64,000 bases of DNA from an uncultured Peptococcaceae bacterium (GCA_937976375.1 CALJRU010000071.1:16695-80694); one strand, 5' to 3'; numbered from the stretch's first letter, positions 32,072 to 41,443 are shown. A program made the numbers and translations. Notes: generated by a model from the sequence alone, not told the origin.

Positions 32072-33508
32072 TTGTCGGAAAATTTGATGACCATTCACGA
32101 ATGGCATGATCGTCTTGTTAATCGAGAAATTACTGCACGTGCTCTTACAGAAGCGTATTTAGCTAAGATTGAGAATAATGCGGATATCAATGCATACATT
32201 TCATTGAATAAAGAGGCAGCACTTGCTCAGGCTGATGCTGTTGACGAAAAAATTAATCGTGGTGAATCCATTGGGATGCTTGAAGGGATTCCAGTCGCCG
32301 TTAAAGATAACATCTGTACAGAGGGACTGCGCACCACTTGTGCTTCTCATATGTTAGAGAATTTTGTGCCTCAGTATAATGCTGCAGTTGTAGAAAAATT
32401 GGCTGCTGCAGGTGCAGTCATTGTAGGCAAAACCAATATGGATGAATTTGCTATGGGTTCAACAACGGAAACATCTTTCTTTGGTCCAACAAAAAATCCG
32501 GTGAATATTGCATGTGTTCCTGGCGGATCAAGTGGTGGTTCAGCTGCTGCCGTGGCTGATGGTGAAGCTGTGTGTGCTTTGGGAAGTGATACAGGTGGAT
32601 CGATTCGTCAACCAGCAGCTTTTTGTGGTATTGTTGGCTTGAAACCAACTTATGGCGCAGTGTCACGTTATGGATTGATTGCTTTTGCTTCATCTTTAGA
32701 TCAGATTGGACCATTGGTAAATGACGTGCAAGATGCCGGCCTTGTTATGAATGTTATTGCAGGTTATGATCACCGTGATGCAACATCGGCGAATGTTGAA
32801 CATGAAGATTTTACACGTTTTATTGGAAAAGACATTAAAGGTGTGAAAATTGGTGTACCTGTTGAGTACATGGGGGATGGTGTCGCTTCGGCAATAAAAG
32901 CACAAATAATGAAAGTTCGTTCATATCTAGAGGAACAAGGGGCAATAGTTGAAGAGTGCTCGCTGCCTACGACGAACTATGCAATTCCTGCATATTATTT
33001 AATCGCTCCAGCCGAAGCAAGTTCAAATTTAGCACGATACGACGGTGTACGCTATGGTTTGCGTGAACAGGCTGATGATATGATATCTATGTTTAAAAAG
33101 ACCCGTAAAGAAGGTTTTGGCGATGAAGTAAAACGTCGCATTATGCTTGGTACATATGCATTAAGTGCCGGGTACTATGATGCGTATTATCTTAAAGCGT
33201 TAAAAGTACGTCATCTCATTCAGGATGATTTTAAGCGTGCATTTGAGCAATATGATTGCCTGCTTACACCGGCTTCGGTTGTTACGGCGCCAAAGATTGG
33301 TGTGGAATATGATGCAGTAACAACTTATAAACAAGATATTTGCACTGTTACATCTAACCTGGCTGGTCTTCCTGCTATTTCGGTGCCATATGGTAAAGAT
33401 GAAAATGATATGCCAATTGGTATTCAATTCATTGGGAAACCATTTGATGAAGCCTTTTTGTTACAGGTGGCTCATGCAGTGGAACAAGGGGCAAAGGAGG
33501 CTGAATAA
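32072..33508 (+). CDS. gatA: Aspartyl/glutamyl-tRNA amidotransferase subunit A
   Basis: This 478-residue amidase-signature enzyme shows the catalytic Lys (IPVAVKDNI) and the Ser-cisSer-Lys region (CVPGGSSGGSAAAVADG, then GSDTGGSIRQPAAFCG). It releases ammonia from glutamine and passes it to GatB. The start is TTG at 32072 with AAAGGAG upstream. Its stop overlaps the gatB ATG (TAATG). Confidence 0.96.
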   Translation: MSENLMTIHEWHDRLVNREITARALTEAYLAKIENNADINAYISLNKEAALAQADAVDEKINRGESIGMLEGIPVAVKDNICTEGLRTTCASHMLENFVPQYNAAVVEKLAAAGAVIVGKTNMDEFAMGSTTETSFFGPTKNPVNIACVPGGSSGGSAAAVADGEAVCALGSDTGGSIRQPAAFCGIVGLKPTYGAVSRYGLIAFASSLDQIGPLVNDVQDAGLVMNVIAGYDHRDATSANVEHEDFTRFIGKDIKGVKIGVPVEYMGDGVASAIKAQIMKVRSYLEEQGAIVEECSLPTTNYAIPAYYLIAPAEASSNLARYDGVRYGLREQADDMISMFKKTRKEGFGDEVKRRIMLGTYALSAGYYDAYYLKALKVRHLIQDDFKRAFEQYDCLLTPASVVTAPKIGVEYDAVTTYKQDICTVTSNLAGLPAISVPYGKDENDMPIGIQFIGKPFDEAFLLQVAHAVEQGAKEAE

Positions 33509-34950
33509 TGAGATATGAACCAGTCATTGGGCTTGAAGTCCATGTTGAACTAAAAACGGATACAAAAATATTCTGCAATTGCTCTACCGCTTTTGGCGGT
33601 GCGCCAAATACGCATGTTTGCCCAGTGTGCTTAGGACTTCCAGGTACTCTGCCAGTATTGAATAAGAAAGTATTAGAATATGCAGTAAAAGCAGGTTTGG
33701 CAACAAATTGCACCATTGCGAAATTTAGTAAATTTGACCGTAAGAACTATTTTTATCCTGATCTTACCAAGGCTTACCAAATTTCTCAGTATGATTTGCC
33801 GATCGCTGAACATGGCTATATTGAAATTACTGTGAATGGCGAAGATAAGAAAATTGGCTTGACACGTATTCATATGGAAGAAGACGCGGGCAAATTGGTT
33901 CATCAAGGAGCAACGATTACAACATCAAACTCATCTTTGGCAGATTATAACCGTGCAGGTGTGCCATTGATTGAAATTGTAAGCGAACCAGATATGCGCA
34001 GTGCGGCCGATGCCCGTGCTTACCTTGAAGAGTTGCGTGCGATTATCGTTTACACGGGTGTTTCGGATGCAAAGATGGAAGAAGGTTCTTTGCGTTGTGA
34101 CGTTAATATTTCTTTGCGTCCTGTTGGAGAAGAAAAATTTGGAACGCGTGCCGAGATTAAAAACTTGAATTCTTTCCGCGCTGTTGAACGAGCCATTGAA
34201 TATGAAATTGAACGTCAGACTGAATTGCTTGAAGATGGGGAAGAAGTCAAACTTGAAACGCGTACTTGGGATGATGCACAAGGAATGACATTCTCTCTTC
34301 GCAGTAAAGAAGAAGCTGATGAGTATCGTTATTTTCCGGAACCAGATCTTCCTCCAATTGTTTTAACAGATGAGTGGATTCAGGGTATGAAGGACTCTTT
34401 GCCTGAACTACCTCGTGCACGTCGTGAACGACTGATTGCAGATGGCATTGGAGAAAAAGAAGCTGCAATCATCACACAAGAAATGGAATTGGCTGATTTT
34501 TACGATGCGGCTAAGATGCAATTTGATGAGCCGCAGATGATTGTTAATTGGCTGATTGGTGATGTGATGGCGAAGCTTAATGCCAGTGGCAAATCGTTAA
34601 AAGAGAGTGGATTTACGCCGGAACGTCTCACAGGTCTTTTGAAATTAGTCAAGAGTGGAGATATTAGCAATAAGATTGCCAAAGATGTATTTATGAAAGC
34701 CTTTGATGAGGACAAAGATCCTGTTGCAATTGTTAAGGAAGAGGGACTACAGCAGATTTCTGATACTGATTCGCTTGCTCCAATGATTCAAGAAATCATT
34801 GATAATAATCCTAAATCTGTTGCTGACTATAAAGCTGGCAAAAAGAAGGCATTGGGTTTCTTTGTTGGTCAAGTGATGAAGGCGACAAAGGGACAGGCAA
34901 ATCCTGGTGTGGTTAATAAGATGATTATTGATCTTTTGGAGAAAATGTAA
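33508..34950 (+). CDS. gatB: Aspartyl/glutamyl-tRNA amidotransferase subunit B
   Basis: This 480-residue protein has the GatB signatures IGLEVHVELKTDTKIFCNC, DRKNYFYPDL and EDAGKLVH, a GSLRCDVNIS motif, and the C-terminal YqeY-like tail (ANPGVVNKMIIDLL). GatB binds the mischarged tRNA and activates it for amidation. It overlaps gatA and deoC by one base each, so the three are tightly coupled. Confidence 0.96.
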   Translation: MRYEPVIGLEVHVELKTDTKIFCNCSTAFGGAPNTHVCPVCLGLPGTLPVLNKKVLEYAVKAGLATNCTIAKFSKFDRKNYFYPDLTKAYQISQYDLPIAEHGYIEITVNGEDKKIGLTRIHMEEDAGKLVHQGATITTSNSSLADYNRAGVPLIEIVSEPDMRSAADARAYLEELRAIIVYTGVSDAKMEEGSLRCDVNISLRPVGEEKFGTRAEIKNLNSFRAVERAIEYEIERQTELLEDGEEVKLETRTWDDAQGMTFSLRSKEEADEYRYFPEPDLPPIVLTDEWIQGMKDSLPELPRARRERLIADGIGEKEAAIITQEMELADFYDAAKMQFDEPQMIVNWLIGDVMAKLNASGKSLKESGFTPERLTGLLKLVKSGDISNKIAKDVFMKAFDEDKDPVAIVKEEGLQQISDTDSLAPMIQEIIDNNPKSVADYKAGKKKALGFFVGQVMKATKGQANPGVVNKMIIDLLEKM

Positions 34951-35609
34951 TGGACATGCACCGCATTATTTCTGCAATTGATCATACAAATCTCGATCCG
35001 ACTACAACGGAAAAAGAAATTCTGACTTTTGCTGAAGCTGCACAGGGCTCGGGTATTGCGTCGCTTTGCGTGCAGCCATGTTATGTAGAAACTTTAGTTA
35101 AGCATTTTCCTGGTGGCATTCCTATTTGTACTGTGATTGGCTTTCCAAATGGGTACGAGCCAGCAGAAATAAAAGCTGCTTCTGTAGCGTATGCGTTTTC
35201 TCATGGTGCAAAAGAAGTGGATATGGTTGTTCCGATTGGTCGTATTAAAGCAGGTGAATTTGGTCATGTTTACCATGATGTTCAAATGGTTTTGCGTGAA
35301 AAACCAAGAGAAGGTATCTTTAAGCTGATTCTTGAAACTGGTGCGTTAACTGAGGATGAAATCGTTCATAGCATTCAAGTGTTAAATGATTTGCCAATCA
35401 ATTTTTACAAAACAAGCACGGGTTTTAAATATCCGGGAGCTTCGGAGACAGCTGCAAGAATTATAATGAAATATAAACGTCCTGATATTCAGCTTAAAGT
35501 TTCTGGTGGAATTCGTACCATTGAGGATGCAGAGAAGTATTTATCTATTGGTGCAACACGTATAGGTGCAAGCAAATTGCTTGAAGCTTGTTTAAAAAAT
35601 AAGCAATAA
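34950..35609 (+). CDS. deoC: Deoxyribose-phosphate aldolase
   Basis: This 219-residue TIM-barrel enzyme has IDHTNLDPTTTEKEI at the start, Schiff-base lysine K154 in NFYKTSTGF, and a second conserved lysine in KVSGGIRT. It splits 2-deoxyribose-5-phosphate into glyceraldehyde-3-phosphate and acetaldehyde, in deoxynucleoside breakdown. No other deo genes adjoin. Its ATG overlaps the gatB stop, an unusual link between nucleoside catabolism and tRNA amidation. Confidence 0.95.
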   Translation: MDMHRIISAIDHTNLDPTTTEKEILTFAEAAQGSGIASLCVQPCYVETLVKHFPGGIPICTVIGFPNGYEPAEIKAASVAYAFSHGAKEVDMVVPIGRIKAGEFGHVYHDVQMVLREKPREGIFKLILETGALTEDEIVHSIQVLNDLPINFYKTSTGFKYPGASETAARIIMKYKRPDIQLKVSGGIRTIEDAEKYLSIGATRIGASKLLEACLKNKQ

Positions 35610-35619
35610 GGAGATAGAA

Positions 35620-35841
35620 ATGGCAGACATCAAATATGAAATTACAGAACACATTGCTGTTCTTTCGACCAGCAGTCGTGGTTGGAATAAAGAACTTAAT
35701 CTTGTCAGTTGGAATGATCGTCCAGCGAAATATGATCTTAGAGAATGGGCTCCTGATCATAGCCGAATGGGAAAAGGTGTTACTTTAAGTGCAGAAGAAG
35801 TTTCAACATTGAAGGACATCTTAAACGAACTCGCTTTATAA
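35620..35841 (+). CDS. YdbC-family PC4-like DNA-binding protein
   Basis: This 73-residue protein resembles the Firmicutes YdbC family, which has the fold of the transcriptional coactivator PC4 and binds single-stranded DNA. Typical segments are AVLSTSSRGWNKELNLVSWN, then KYDLREWAPDHSRMGKGVTL. AAGGAGA precedes the ATG. It is the last gene of the ligA operon, followed by a very strong terminator. Its cellular role is not established. Confidence 0.88.
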   Translation: MADIKYEITEHIAVLSTSSRGWNKELNLVSWNDRPAKYDLREWAPDHSRMGKGVTLSAEEVSTLKDILNELAL

Positions 35842-35842
35842 G

Positions 35843-35887
35843 AAAACGTTCATGGTATACAGAAACTGTATACCATGAACGTTTTTT
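35843..35887 (+). terminator. Very strong terminator of the ligA operon
   Basis: A perfect 20-bp stem (35843-35862 with 35866-35885) with a 3-base loop is followed by TTTTTT. Confidence 0.93.
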
Positions 35888-35934
35888 GGTGTAATATGAA
35901 AGTGGATTAAGTAACGAAAAAGGGGTGAATAGAA

Positions 35935-36604
35935 TTGAGTCATCCAATTATTGTTTCATTTCCGTTAAAGGGTGAATGGCATGTCCCTCATACACCAGGC
36001 ACTAAAATCCCAAGTTATGGAACTGATAGATTTGGTACAAGATATGCTTATGATTTTATTCAAGTAGATTGGAGCAAAAAAGGACTCCCAGCATATAGAC
36101 AAGGGTTCTTGCGTTATCTTTTGTTTGGTATGCCCCTAACGGATTATTATTGTTGGGGACAACCTGTTTATGCTCCTTTTGATGGTGTTGTTGTTGAGGC
36201 GCGAGATGGGTATCTAGAACGCTCAAAGACACATATTGTTATAGATTTCTATTACGCGTGGAAAAATAATTATTTTTTTAATCTTCAAAGTCGAAACGTT
36301 CAAGAGATTGCAGAAAATTTTATCATCATTCGATCGATGAATAATGTTTATGCGGCATTGGTTCATTTGCAAACAGGTTCAATAAGAGTGTCTGTTGGAC
36401 AAAAACTTAAAAAAGGTGAACATATTGGAAATGTGGGACATTCAGGATCCACACTTGCATTTTCAACTAATGGATAGCGCAGACCTTTCAAAAGCAAATG
36501 GTTTGCTATGTTCTTTTGAAGAATATGAACTTTTTCAAAATGGAGAATGGATCAAAAAGAGAAACGGTATACCAACCAGTAAAGATCGCATCAGATTTTT
36601 ATAG
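35935..36604 (+). pseudogene. M23-family peptidase gene interrupted by a frameshift
   Basis: The first frame starts at TTG 35935 (AAAGGGG upstream) and runs to TAG at 36477, giving 180 residues that begin HPIIVSFPLKGEWHVPHTPG and reach GEHIGNVGHSG. The family then needs the zinc-binding PHLHF motif, but the first frame reads STLAFSTNG and stops. In a second frame, starting around 36450, the sequence continues DPHLHFQLMDSADLSKANG to a stop at 36604. So one or more bases are missing within the GHSG-PHLHF loop. The rest of both frames is intact, which suggests a recent mutation or a sequencing error. Its cell-wall endopeptidase role would be lost if the shift is real. Confidence 0.8.
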
Positions 36605-36623
36605 TGTCTTCATATAGTTTCAT

Positions 36624-36671
36624 ATTATAAATTTAGCCAATGACACATGTGTCATTGGCTAAATTTATAAT
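36624..36671. repeat. Perfect 48-bp palindrome between convergent genes
   Basis: The 24-base half ATTATAAATTTAGCCAATGA plus CACA is followed immediately by its exact complement. It lies in the 90-bp gap between the M23 pseudogene and the ABC exporter stop. The AT-rich flanks would put U-rich runs after a GC-containing core on both strands, so a bidirectional terminator is the simplest role. Confidence 0.65.
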
Positions 36672-36694
36672 GAAAGAAATGTATAGTATTTATG

Positions 36695-38440
36695 TTAGAA
36701 CTGGCTTGTGTAGAGTCGGTGATAGTAGCCTTTGTGTTGAAGCAATTCTGCATGTGTACCAGCTTCGACAAGATTTCCTTGCTTCATTACAACAATAAAA
36801 TCGGCATTTTTTATCGTTGATAGGCGATGCGCAATGATCAATAATGTTTTTTGTTTCATCAATTGAGAGAAGGCATTTTGAACGATCGCTTCTGTATGAG
36901 AGTCTAATGATGAGGTTGCCTCATCGAGAATGAGAATATCATTTTGACTTAATAATGCGCGTGTGATTGCCAAAAGCTGGCGTTGGCCTTGTGAGAGTGT
37001 GGCTCCTTGATCATGGAGAATGGTTTCATAGCTGTCTGGTAATTCATTGACAATTTTATGAAACCCGGCAATTTTACTTGCCTTTATGATTTCTTCTTTA
37101 CTTGACGATGGATTGCCTAGGCCGATATTTTCAAGAATTGAGGCGTTAAAGATCATAGGCTGCTGTGGCATTACACCAATATGTCGGTGAATTTCATCAA
37201 GAGTTATTGTTGAAAGATCAATACCGCCAATGAGAATTCTACCTGATGAGGGTAAATAATAACTGAGCAAAAGGTTGGTGAGTGTTGTTTTGCCGGCACC
37301 GGTTGCCCCAACAATTGCAATTGTTTTTTTCTCGGGAAGTGTCAGAGAAATGTCGTGTAGAACAGGAAGTGTATTATAAGAAAAACAAACGTGGTCAAAT
37401 GTTATTGTGTTATCAGATGGAAAAGGATGATTTCTGTTATGTCCAAGAGCTTCTTTTTCATCAAATTCATCTAATACACTAAATATACGGGCAGATGCAG
37501 AAACTGTTGCTTGAAAAGCATTATAGATAGAGGCTAGCTGATTAAGCGGTGTTGCAAACCTGCGCATGTATAGTAAAAATGTGAACAAGGTGCCTACCGT
37601 TAAAGCATCACCATGAATAATGCTTAATCCTCCAATGATGGCAATCATGACATATATAAGGTGATTGATGAAAGTCATTATCGGGGCCATAACAGAAGAC
37701 GTTTGCGCGGCGGCGTAAGTTGAGCTGACGGTTTCATTGACAGCATTAAACTTTTGCAGATTGCGTGATTTATAATCAAATAACATGAGCATGTTTTGCG
37801 CGGATAGCTTTTCTTCAATATAGGTATTCATTTCGCCCAGAGCAAATTGGTATCGTGAAAATAATCGCTTTGATATTTGAGATACAATAGCGGTTAGAAT
37901 GAAAAATAATGGGAACACCAAGGCGGCCCAAAGTGTAAGCTTGACGGATAATAATGCCATAGCTAAGAAGGTTCCAATGACATTGACGATTGCTTCAATA
38001 AGTGATGTAAAATTATCGGAGAAAGAGGTGTTGATTTGATCAATATCGTTGGTCATTCGGCTCATTAAATCTCCAGTAGTATGTTTATCGAAGTATGACA
38101 TTGGCAAAACAATAACTTTAGAAAAGAGCATATAGCGTAGATCATTTGCCAATCGTTGACCAACGATGGCCATTGTATATATCTGAATCAAGGTAACCAC
38201 TGATATTGCAGCAAATAAGAAAAATAAAATTATGATTTGCATTAAAAAAATCGTGGTTATGGTACCAGAAAGAATAAGGTCGACAATCACGCCAACGCGT
38301 TGCATCGCATAGAGCATGATTGCAGATACGGATGCGCTCATTAGAGTTGAAACAAATAAATATAATTTATTTGGTTTTAGCACAGACCAAAGGCGAGAAA
38401 GTGTATGTCTAGTAGAAAGCTGAATGAGATTATCGTTCAT
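36695..38440 (-). CDS. ABC exporter, consensus half (membrane plus ATPase)
   Basis: This is a 581-residue type I exporter half: six membrane helices in residues about 25-320, then an ATPase with Walker A GATGAGKTT, signature LSQGQRQLLAITRAL, Walker B ILILDEATSSLDS and H-loop IIAHRLST. It therefore has a complete catalytic glutamate and switch histidine. The ATG at 38440 lies inside the end of the upstream exporter gene (11-bp overlap) with GAGGAGG before it. Together they should form a heterodimer like BmrCD, LmrCD or TM287/288. Substrates of such pairs include drugs and lipids; here they are unknown. Confidence 0.93.
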   Translation of the reverse strand: MNDNLIQLSTRHTLSRLWSVLKPNKLYLFVSTLMSASVSAIMLYAMQRVGVIVDLILSGTITTIFLMQIIILFFLFAAISVVTLIQIYTMAIVGQRLANDLRYMLFSKVIVLPMSYFDKHTTGDLMSRMTNDIDQINTSFSDNFTSLIEAIVNVIGTFLAMALLSVKLTLWAALVFPLFFILTAIVSQISKRLFSRYQFALGEMNTYIEEKLSAQNMLMLFDYKSRNLQKFNAVNETVSSTYAAAQTSSVMAPIMTFINHLIYVMIAIIGGLSIIHGDALTVGTLFTFLLYMRRFATPLNQLASIYNAFQATVSASARIFSVLDEFDEKEALGHNRNHPFPSDNTITFDHVCFSYNTLPVLHDISLTLPEKKTIAIVGATGAGKTTLTNLLLSYYLPSSGRILIGGIDLSTITLDEIHRHIGVMPQQPMIFNASILENIGLGNPSSSKEEIIKASKIAGFHKIVNELPDSYETILHDQGATLSQGQRQLLAITRALLSQNDILILDEATSSLDSHTEAIVQNAFSQLMKQKTLLIIAHRLSTIKNADFIVVMKQGNLVEAGTHAELLQHKGYYHRLYTSQF

Positions 38441-40142
38441 TAAGTGCCTCCTCAATCATTTGATCACCAAGGATCATCTCGTAAAGTGAACTAGATGAAA
38501 TTAGTTTTGCATGGGTTCCTTGAGCAACAATTTGTCCTCGATCAAAAAGAAAAATAATGTCACATTTTCGTAAAGTTGATAAACGCTGTGAAACAATAAT
38601 TTGTGTTTGAGGACGCATTGCGTCAAGCTGAGAAAAAAAGGCTTTTTCTGTCTCGTGGTCAAGTGCGCTGGTGCTGTCATCTAAAATTAATATTTTAGGT
38701 TGAATCGCAAGAATGCGTGCAATCGATAAGCGCTGTTTTTGTCCTCCGGATAGGTCGTGTCCACGTTGAAGAATCGCATGTTCGATGGATTTTTTATCTG
38801 ATAGGTAAAGTTCAGAGGCCATTGCATCATCAAGTGCTTTAGTGATTTCTGCTATTGACAGATTTGGGTTGCCTAGTAATAAATTATCACGAATGGTACC
38901 AGCCAGAACCGTTGCCTTTTGTTGGACATATCCAATATTATTCATTAACCATTTACGTGGAATATGGTGAAGTGAAATACCTTCATATAATATATTTCCT
39001 TGGATGTTATTGAGTAGACCTGAAATGGCATCAAGAAAAAGTGTTTTTCCAGATCCAGGAAGACCTACAATACCAACTCGCTGATTGAATGGGATTTGGC
39101 AGCAAACATTATATAATTGAAAATGTTTTGCGTGAGGAAAACGATAACATAAATTTTTCACTTCAATAGTCCAGCCGTTAGGAAGAATGGGTGTGTTAAT
39201 TTCGGATTGTATAGGAATGTTAACAACTTTTTGAATTCGCTGGATGGAGGCCTGTGCACGAGTAATTTGAGTGAGAACGTTAGAGGCTCGTGTTACACAG
39301 CTAAGAATTTGCATGGAATATGAAATAAAAGCAATTAGTTTGCCTATATCAGAGGTAAACCCAAAGAATCCAAGACAAAGTATGACCGCAATTGCTTCAT
39401 TGAAAATAATCATGGACGTTGGCGCAACAATGCTAAATCGTTTTTGGATGGTGAGATTAAGAGACAATAATTGATCATTAATAATTCGGAATCGGTTGAT
39501 GATTTTTTTTGCTGCGCCTAATCCCTTGATTGTCATTACACCAATCAACATTTCTTGAGCGCTCAAATTGATTGCATCAAGCGTGGACTGGATTTTTGGA
39601 AAATACTTCGCCGAAAAACGGACAAAGCTCACAATATTTAAGCAAAGTAAAGGAATAGTGACTAAATATGTGAGGGAAAGGCTGGGGCTTAGTTGAATAG
39701 AGAGAACTAAGCCAACTACAAAAGAAATGGGAAGTCCGATGGCAATGCGTTGTACCATAAGAAACATGTTCTGAATTTGTAAAACATCATTCGTTAGACG
39801 AGTGATTAGTGTTGAGGCGCTGACAGAATTAAATGCTTCATAGGGAAGAGAAAGTATGTGAGTATATAACTTTTCGCGCAAAAGTTCACCGATTTTGGCC
39901 GTTGAGTTGGCGGAGAAGTGGTATGCAAGGGTACAGGCTATGAGACTGATTAGTGTAACTGCTAACATTTGAATACCAGTTTGTTGAATCATTTCTGCAT
40001 TATGTTTTGTGATGCCGTTATCGATGAGAATTTGAAGCAACCAAGGAATCATGAGATCAGCAATTAGGCTGATTGACATGCACAAGACGGCAAGAATGAT
40101 GATGAATCTGTTACTTTTTACTGCTTGAGTAATAATAGACAT
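38430..40142 (-). CDS. ABC exporter, degenerate half (membrane plus ATPase)
   Basis: This is a 570-residue exporter half with six membrane helices and an ATPase having Walker A GLPGSGKT and signature LSGGQKQRLSIARIL. Two catalytic positions are changed: Walker B reads ILILDDSTSALD (Asp for the catalytic Glu) and the switch region reads IIVSQRLST (Gln for His). In characterised heterodimeric exporters one half carries exactly this kind of degenerate site, so the partner gene supplies the working one. AAAGGA precedes the ATG at 40142. The only clear upstream promoter is that of tRNA-Arg, beyond a terminator. Confidence 0.92.
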   Translation of the reverse strand: MSIITQAVKSNRFIIILAVLCMSISLIADLMIPWLLQILIDNGITKHNAEMIQQTGIQMLAVTLISLIACTLAYHFSANSTAKIGELLREKLYTHILSLPYEAFNSVSASTLITRLTNDVLQIQNMFLMVQRIAIGLPISFVVGLVLSIQLSPSLSLTYLVTIPLLCLNIVSFVRFSAKYFPKIQSTLDAINLSAQEMLIGVMTIKGLGAAKKIINRFRIINDQLLSLNLTIQKRFSIVAPTSMIIFNEAIAVILCLGFFGFTSDIGKLIAFISYSMQILSCVTRASNVLTQITRAQASIQRIQKVVNIPIQSEINTPILPNGWTIEVKNLCYRFPHAKHFQLYNVCCQIPFNQRVGIVGLPGSGKTLFLDAISGLLNNIQGNILYEGISLHHIPRKWLMNNIGYVQQKATVLAGTIRDNLLLGNPNLSIAEITKALDDAMASELYLSDKKSIEHAILQRGHDLSGGQKQRLSIARILAIQPKILILDDSTSALDHETEKAFFSQLDAMRPQTQIIVSQRLSTLRKCDIIFLFDRGQIVAQGTHAKLISSSSLYEMILGDQMIEEALNER

Positions 40143-40159
40143 GGGAATCCTTTCAATAC

Positions 40160-40189
40160 AAAAAATAAAGGATCGGCAAGCGATCCTTT
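40160..40189 (-). terminator. Terminator after tRNA-Arg, before the exporter genes
   Basis: On the minus strand AAAGGATCG-CTTGC-CGATCCTTT is followed by ATTTTTTG. It is only 17 bp before the exporter start codon. Confidence 0.85.
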
Positions 40190-40197
40190 TGCTTTAG

Positions 40198-40269
40198 CAC
40201 GCCTGATAGGAATCGAACCTACGCACCCGCCTCCGGAGGGCGGCGCTCTATCCACTGAGCTACAGGCGT
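40198..40269 (-). tRNA. tRNA-Arg (CCG anticodon)
   Basis: Read on the minus strand, acceptor ACGCCTG pairs with CAGGCGT. The anticodon arm CCGCC-CTCCGGA-GGCGG shows anticodon CCG, the D arm contains AGCTCAGTGGATAGAGC, and the T loop is TTCGATT. The discriminator is G and CCA is not encoded. Confidence 0.95.
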
Positions 40270-40288
40270 ATCTGAAATTTACATCAAT

Positions 40289-40317
40289 AGTATAGCTGAA
40301 TTTCTGGGTTTTGTAAA
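40289..40317 (-). promoter_or_regulatory. Promoter of tRNA-Arg
   Basis: On the minus strand TTTACA (40312-40317), a 17-bp spacer and TATACT (40289-40294) lie 20 bp before the tRNA. Confidence 0.72.
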
Positions 40318-40369
40318 ATATAAAATAGGCTTTATGTGACGATTTTATGAAGATTGTTGTTGATTTTTG

Positions 40370-40398
40370 TTGAAATGCATGCTTTACTATGTTAAACT
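40370..40398 (+). promoter_or_regulatory. Promoter of the amino-acid transporter genes
   Basis: TTGAAA (40370-40375), a 17-bp spacer and TAAACT (40393-40398) lie 33 bp before the start codon. Confidence 0.65.
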
Positions 40399-40430
40399 GT
40401 TACTGAGTTGAAAAAATAGGAGGGCTCCAA

Positions 40431-41369
40431 ATGAAGTTTAATAAGATCATTTCTGCTACTTTGATAGCGGTTTTGGCACTTGGCATTGTTGGTTGTGGAT
40501 CTAATAGTGACGATAATTCTTCTTCCGCATCAACTGATGCAAATGTAACTCAAATCGAAGCAGAAAATCCTTGGGAGGCTACGGTAAAAGGAGATGGATC
40601 TCTGGAACGTGTACAAAAGGCTGGAAAAATAACCGCAGGTCTTGATGATTCTTATCCTCCAATGGGCTATCATGATGCTGAAACTGATGAAATTGTAGGT
40701 TTCGATATTGATATGGCAAAAGCAATTGGTGAAAAATTAGGCGTGGAATTTGAATTCGTCCCTGCTGATTGGAATGCCATTGTTCCTTCTCTTCAAACAG
40801 AAAAGTTTGACGTCATTATCTCGGGTATGAATATGTGGGATACACGCGTTAAAGAAGTAAACTTTGTGCCATATGGTGTTGCTAGTCAAGAAGTTCTTGT
40901 GAAGGCGGATGCTGAGAATCAGGAGCAAATGAGTGATCTTGAATATTTCAAGGATAAAGTTATTGGGACACAGCTGGGCTCTACAGCAGCAAAGTATTTG
41001 CAAGCGATGGGATTTGTTGAAGGCGAAAATTTGACTTTATATAAAACTTTCCCAGAAATCACTGTTGATCTTGATAATGGGCGAATTGATGCACTTGCCA
41101 TTGACAATTTCGGTTCCGTAGAACTGTTAGAGACAGGAAAGTATAATGATGTAGCGACCATTGAAAGCAGTGATGGTGCAGCAGCTAACCAAATAGGTAT
41201 TGCTGTTCGTAAAGAAGATGGGGATCTGCAATTAGCACTTCAAAAGGCAGTCGATGAATTGCTGGTAAGTGGAGAATTGAAAGAGATTTCTATGAAATGG
41301 ATTGGAATTGACATTACTGAATCTCTGGTTGCAGATGCTCAAGCACGTTTAGATGCGAATAATTATTAA
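40431..41369 (+). CDS. Amino-acid ABC transporter substrate-binding lipoprotein
   Basis: This 312-residue protein has a lipoprotein signal (LIAVLALGIVGCGSN, modified Cys at 22), a Ser/Asp-rich tether to about residue 45, then a family-3 solute-binding domain (ITAGLDDSYPPMGYHD; GFDIDMAKAIGEKLGVEFEF; DVIISGMNMWDTRVKEV; IGTQLGSTAAKYL). It should bind a polar amino acid outside the membrane and deliver it to the permease encoded next. GGAGGGC precedes the ATG. The ligand cannot be named. Confidence 0.94.
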   Translation: MKFNKIISATLIAVLALGIVGCGSNSDDNSSSASTDANVTQIEAENPWEATVKGDGSLERVQKAGKITAGLDDSYPPMGYHDAETDEIVGFDIDMAKAIGEKLGVEFEFVPADWNAIVPSLQTEKFDVIISGMNMWDTRVKEVNFVPYGVASQEVLVKADAENQEQMSDLEYFKDKVIGTQLGSTAAKYLQAMGFVEGENLTLYKTFPEITVDLDNGRIDALAIDNFGSVELLETGKYNDVATIESSDGAAANQIGIAVRKEDGDLQLALQKAVDELLVSGELKEISMKWIGIDITESLVADAQARLDANNY

Positions 41370-41378
41370 TACATAGTC

Positions 41379-41416
41379 CACGAATACTCACCCGTTAAAT
41401 CGGGTGAGTATTCGTG
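41379..41416 (+). promoter_or_regulatory. Intercistronic stem-loop between binding protein and permease
   Basis: CACGAATACTCACCCG (41379-41394) pairs perfectly with 41401-41416 around TTAAAT. No T tract follows, so it is more likely an mRNA-stabilising or partly terminating element. Such elements keep binding-protein levels above permease levels. Confidence 0.65.
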
Positions 41417-41443
41417 TGTCTAAAGAAAGGTTGTATTTCAGGT

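Noticed and set aside
36395..36604. Independent 69-residue gene after the M23 reading frame
   Set aside because: It carries the missing C-terminal part of the M23 family (PHLHF onward) and has no ribosome site of its own, so it is the shifted remainder of the same gene.
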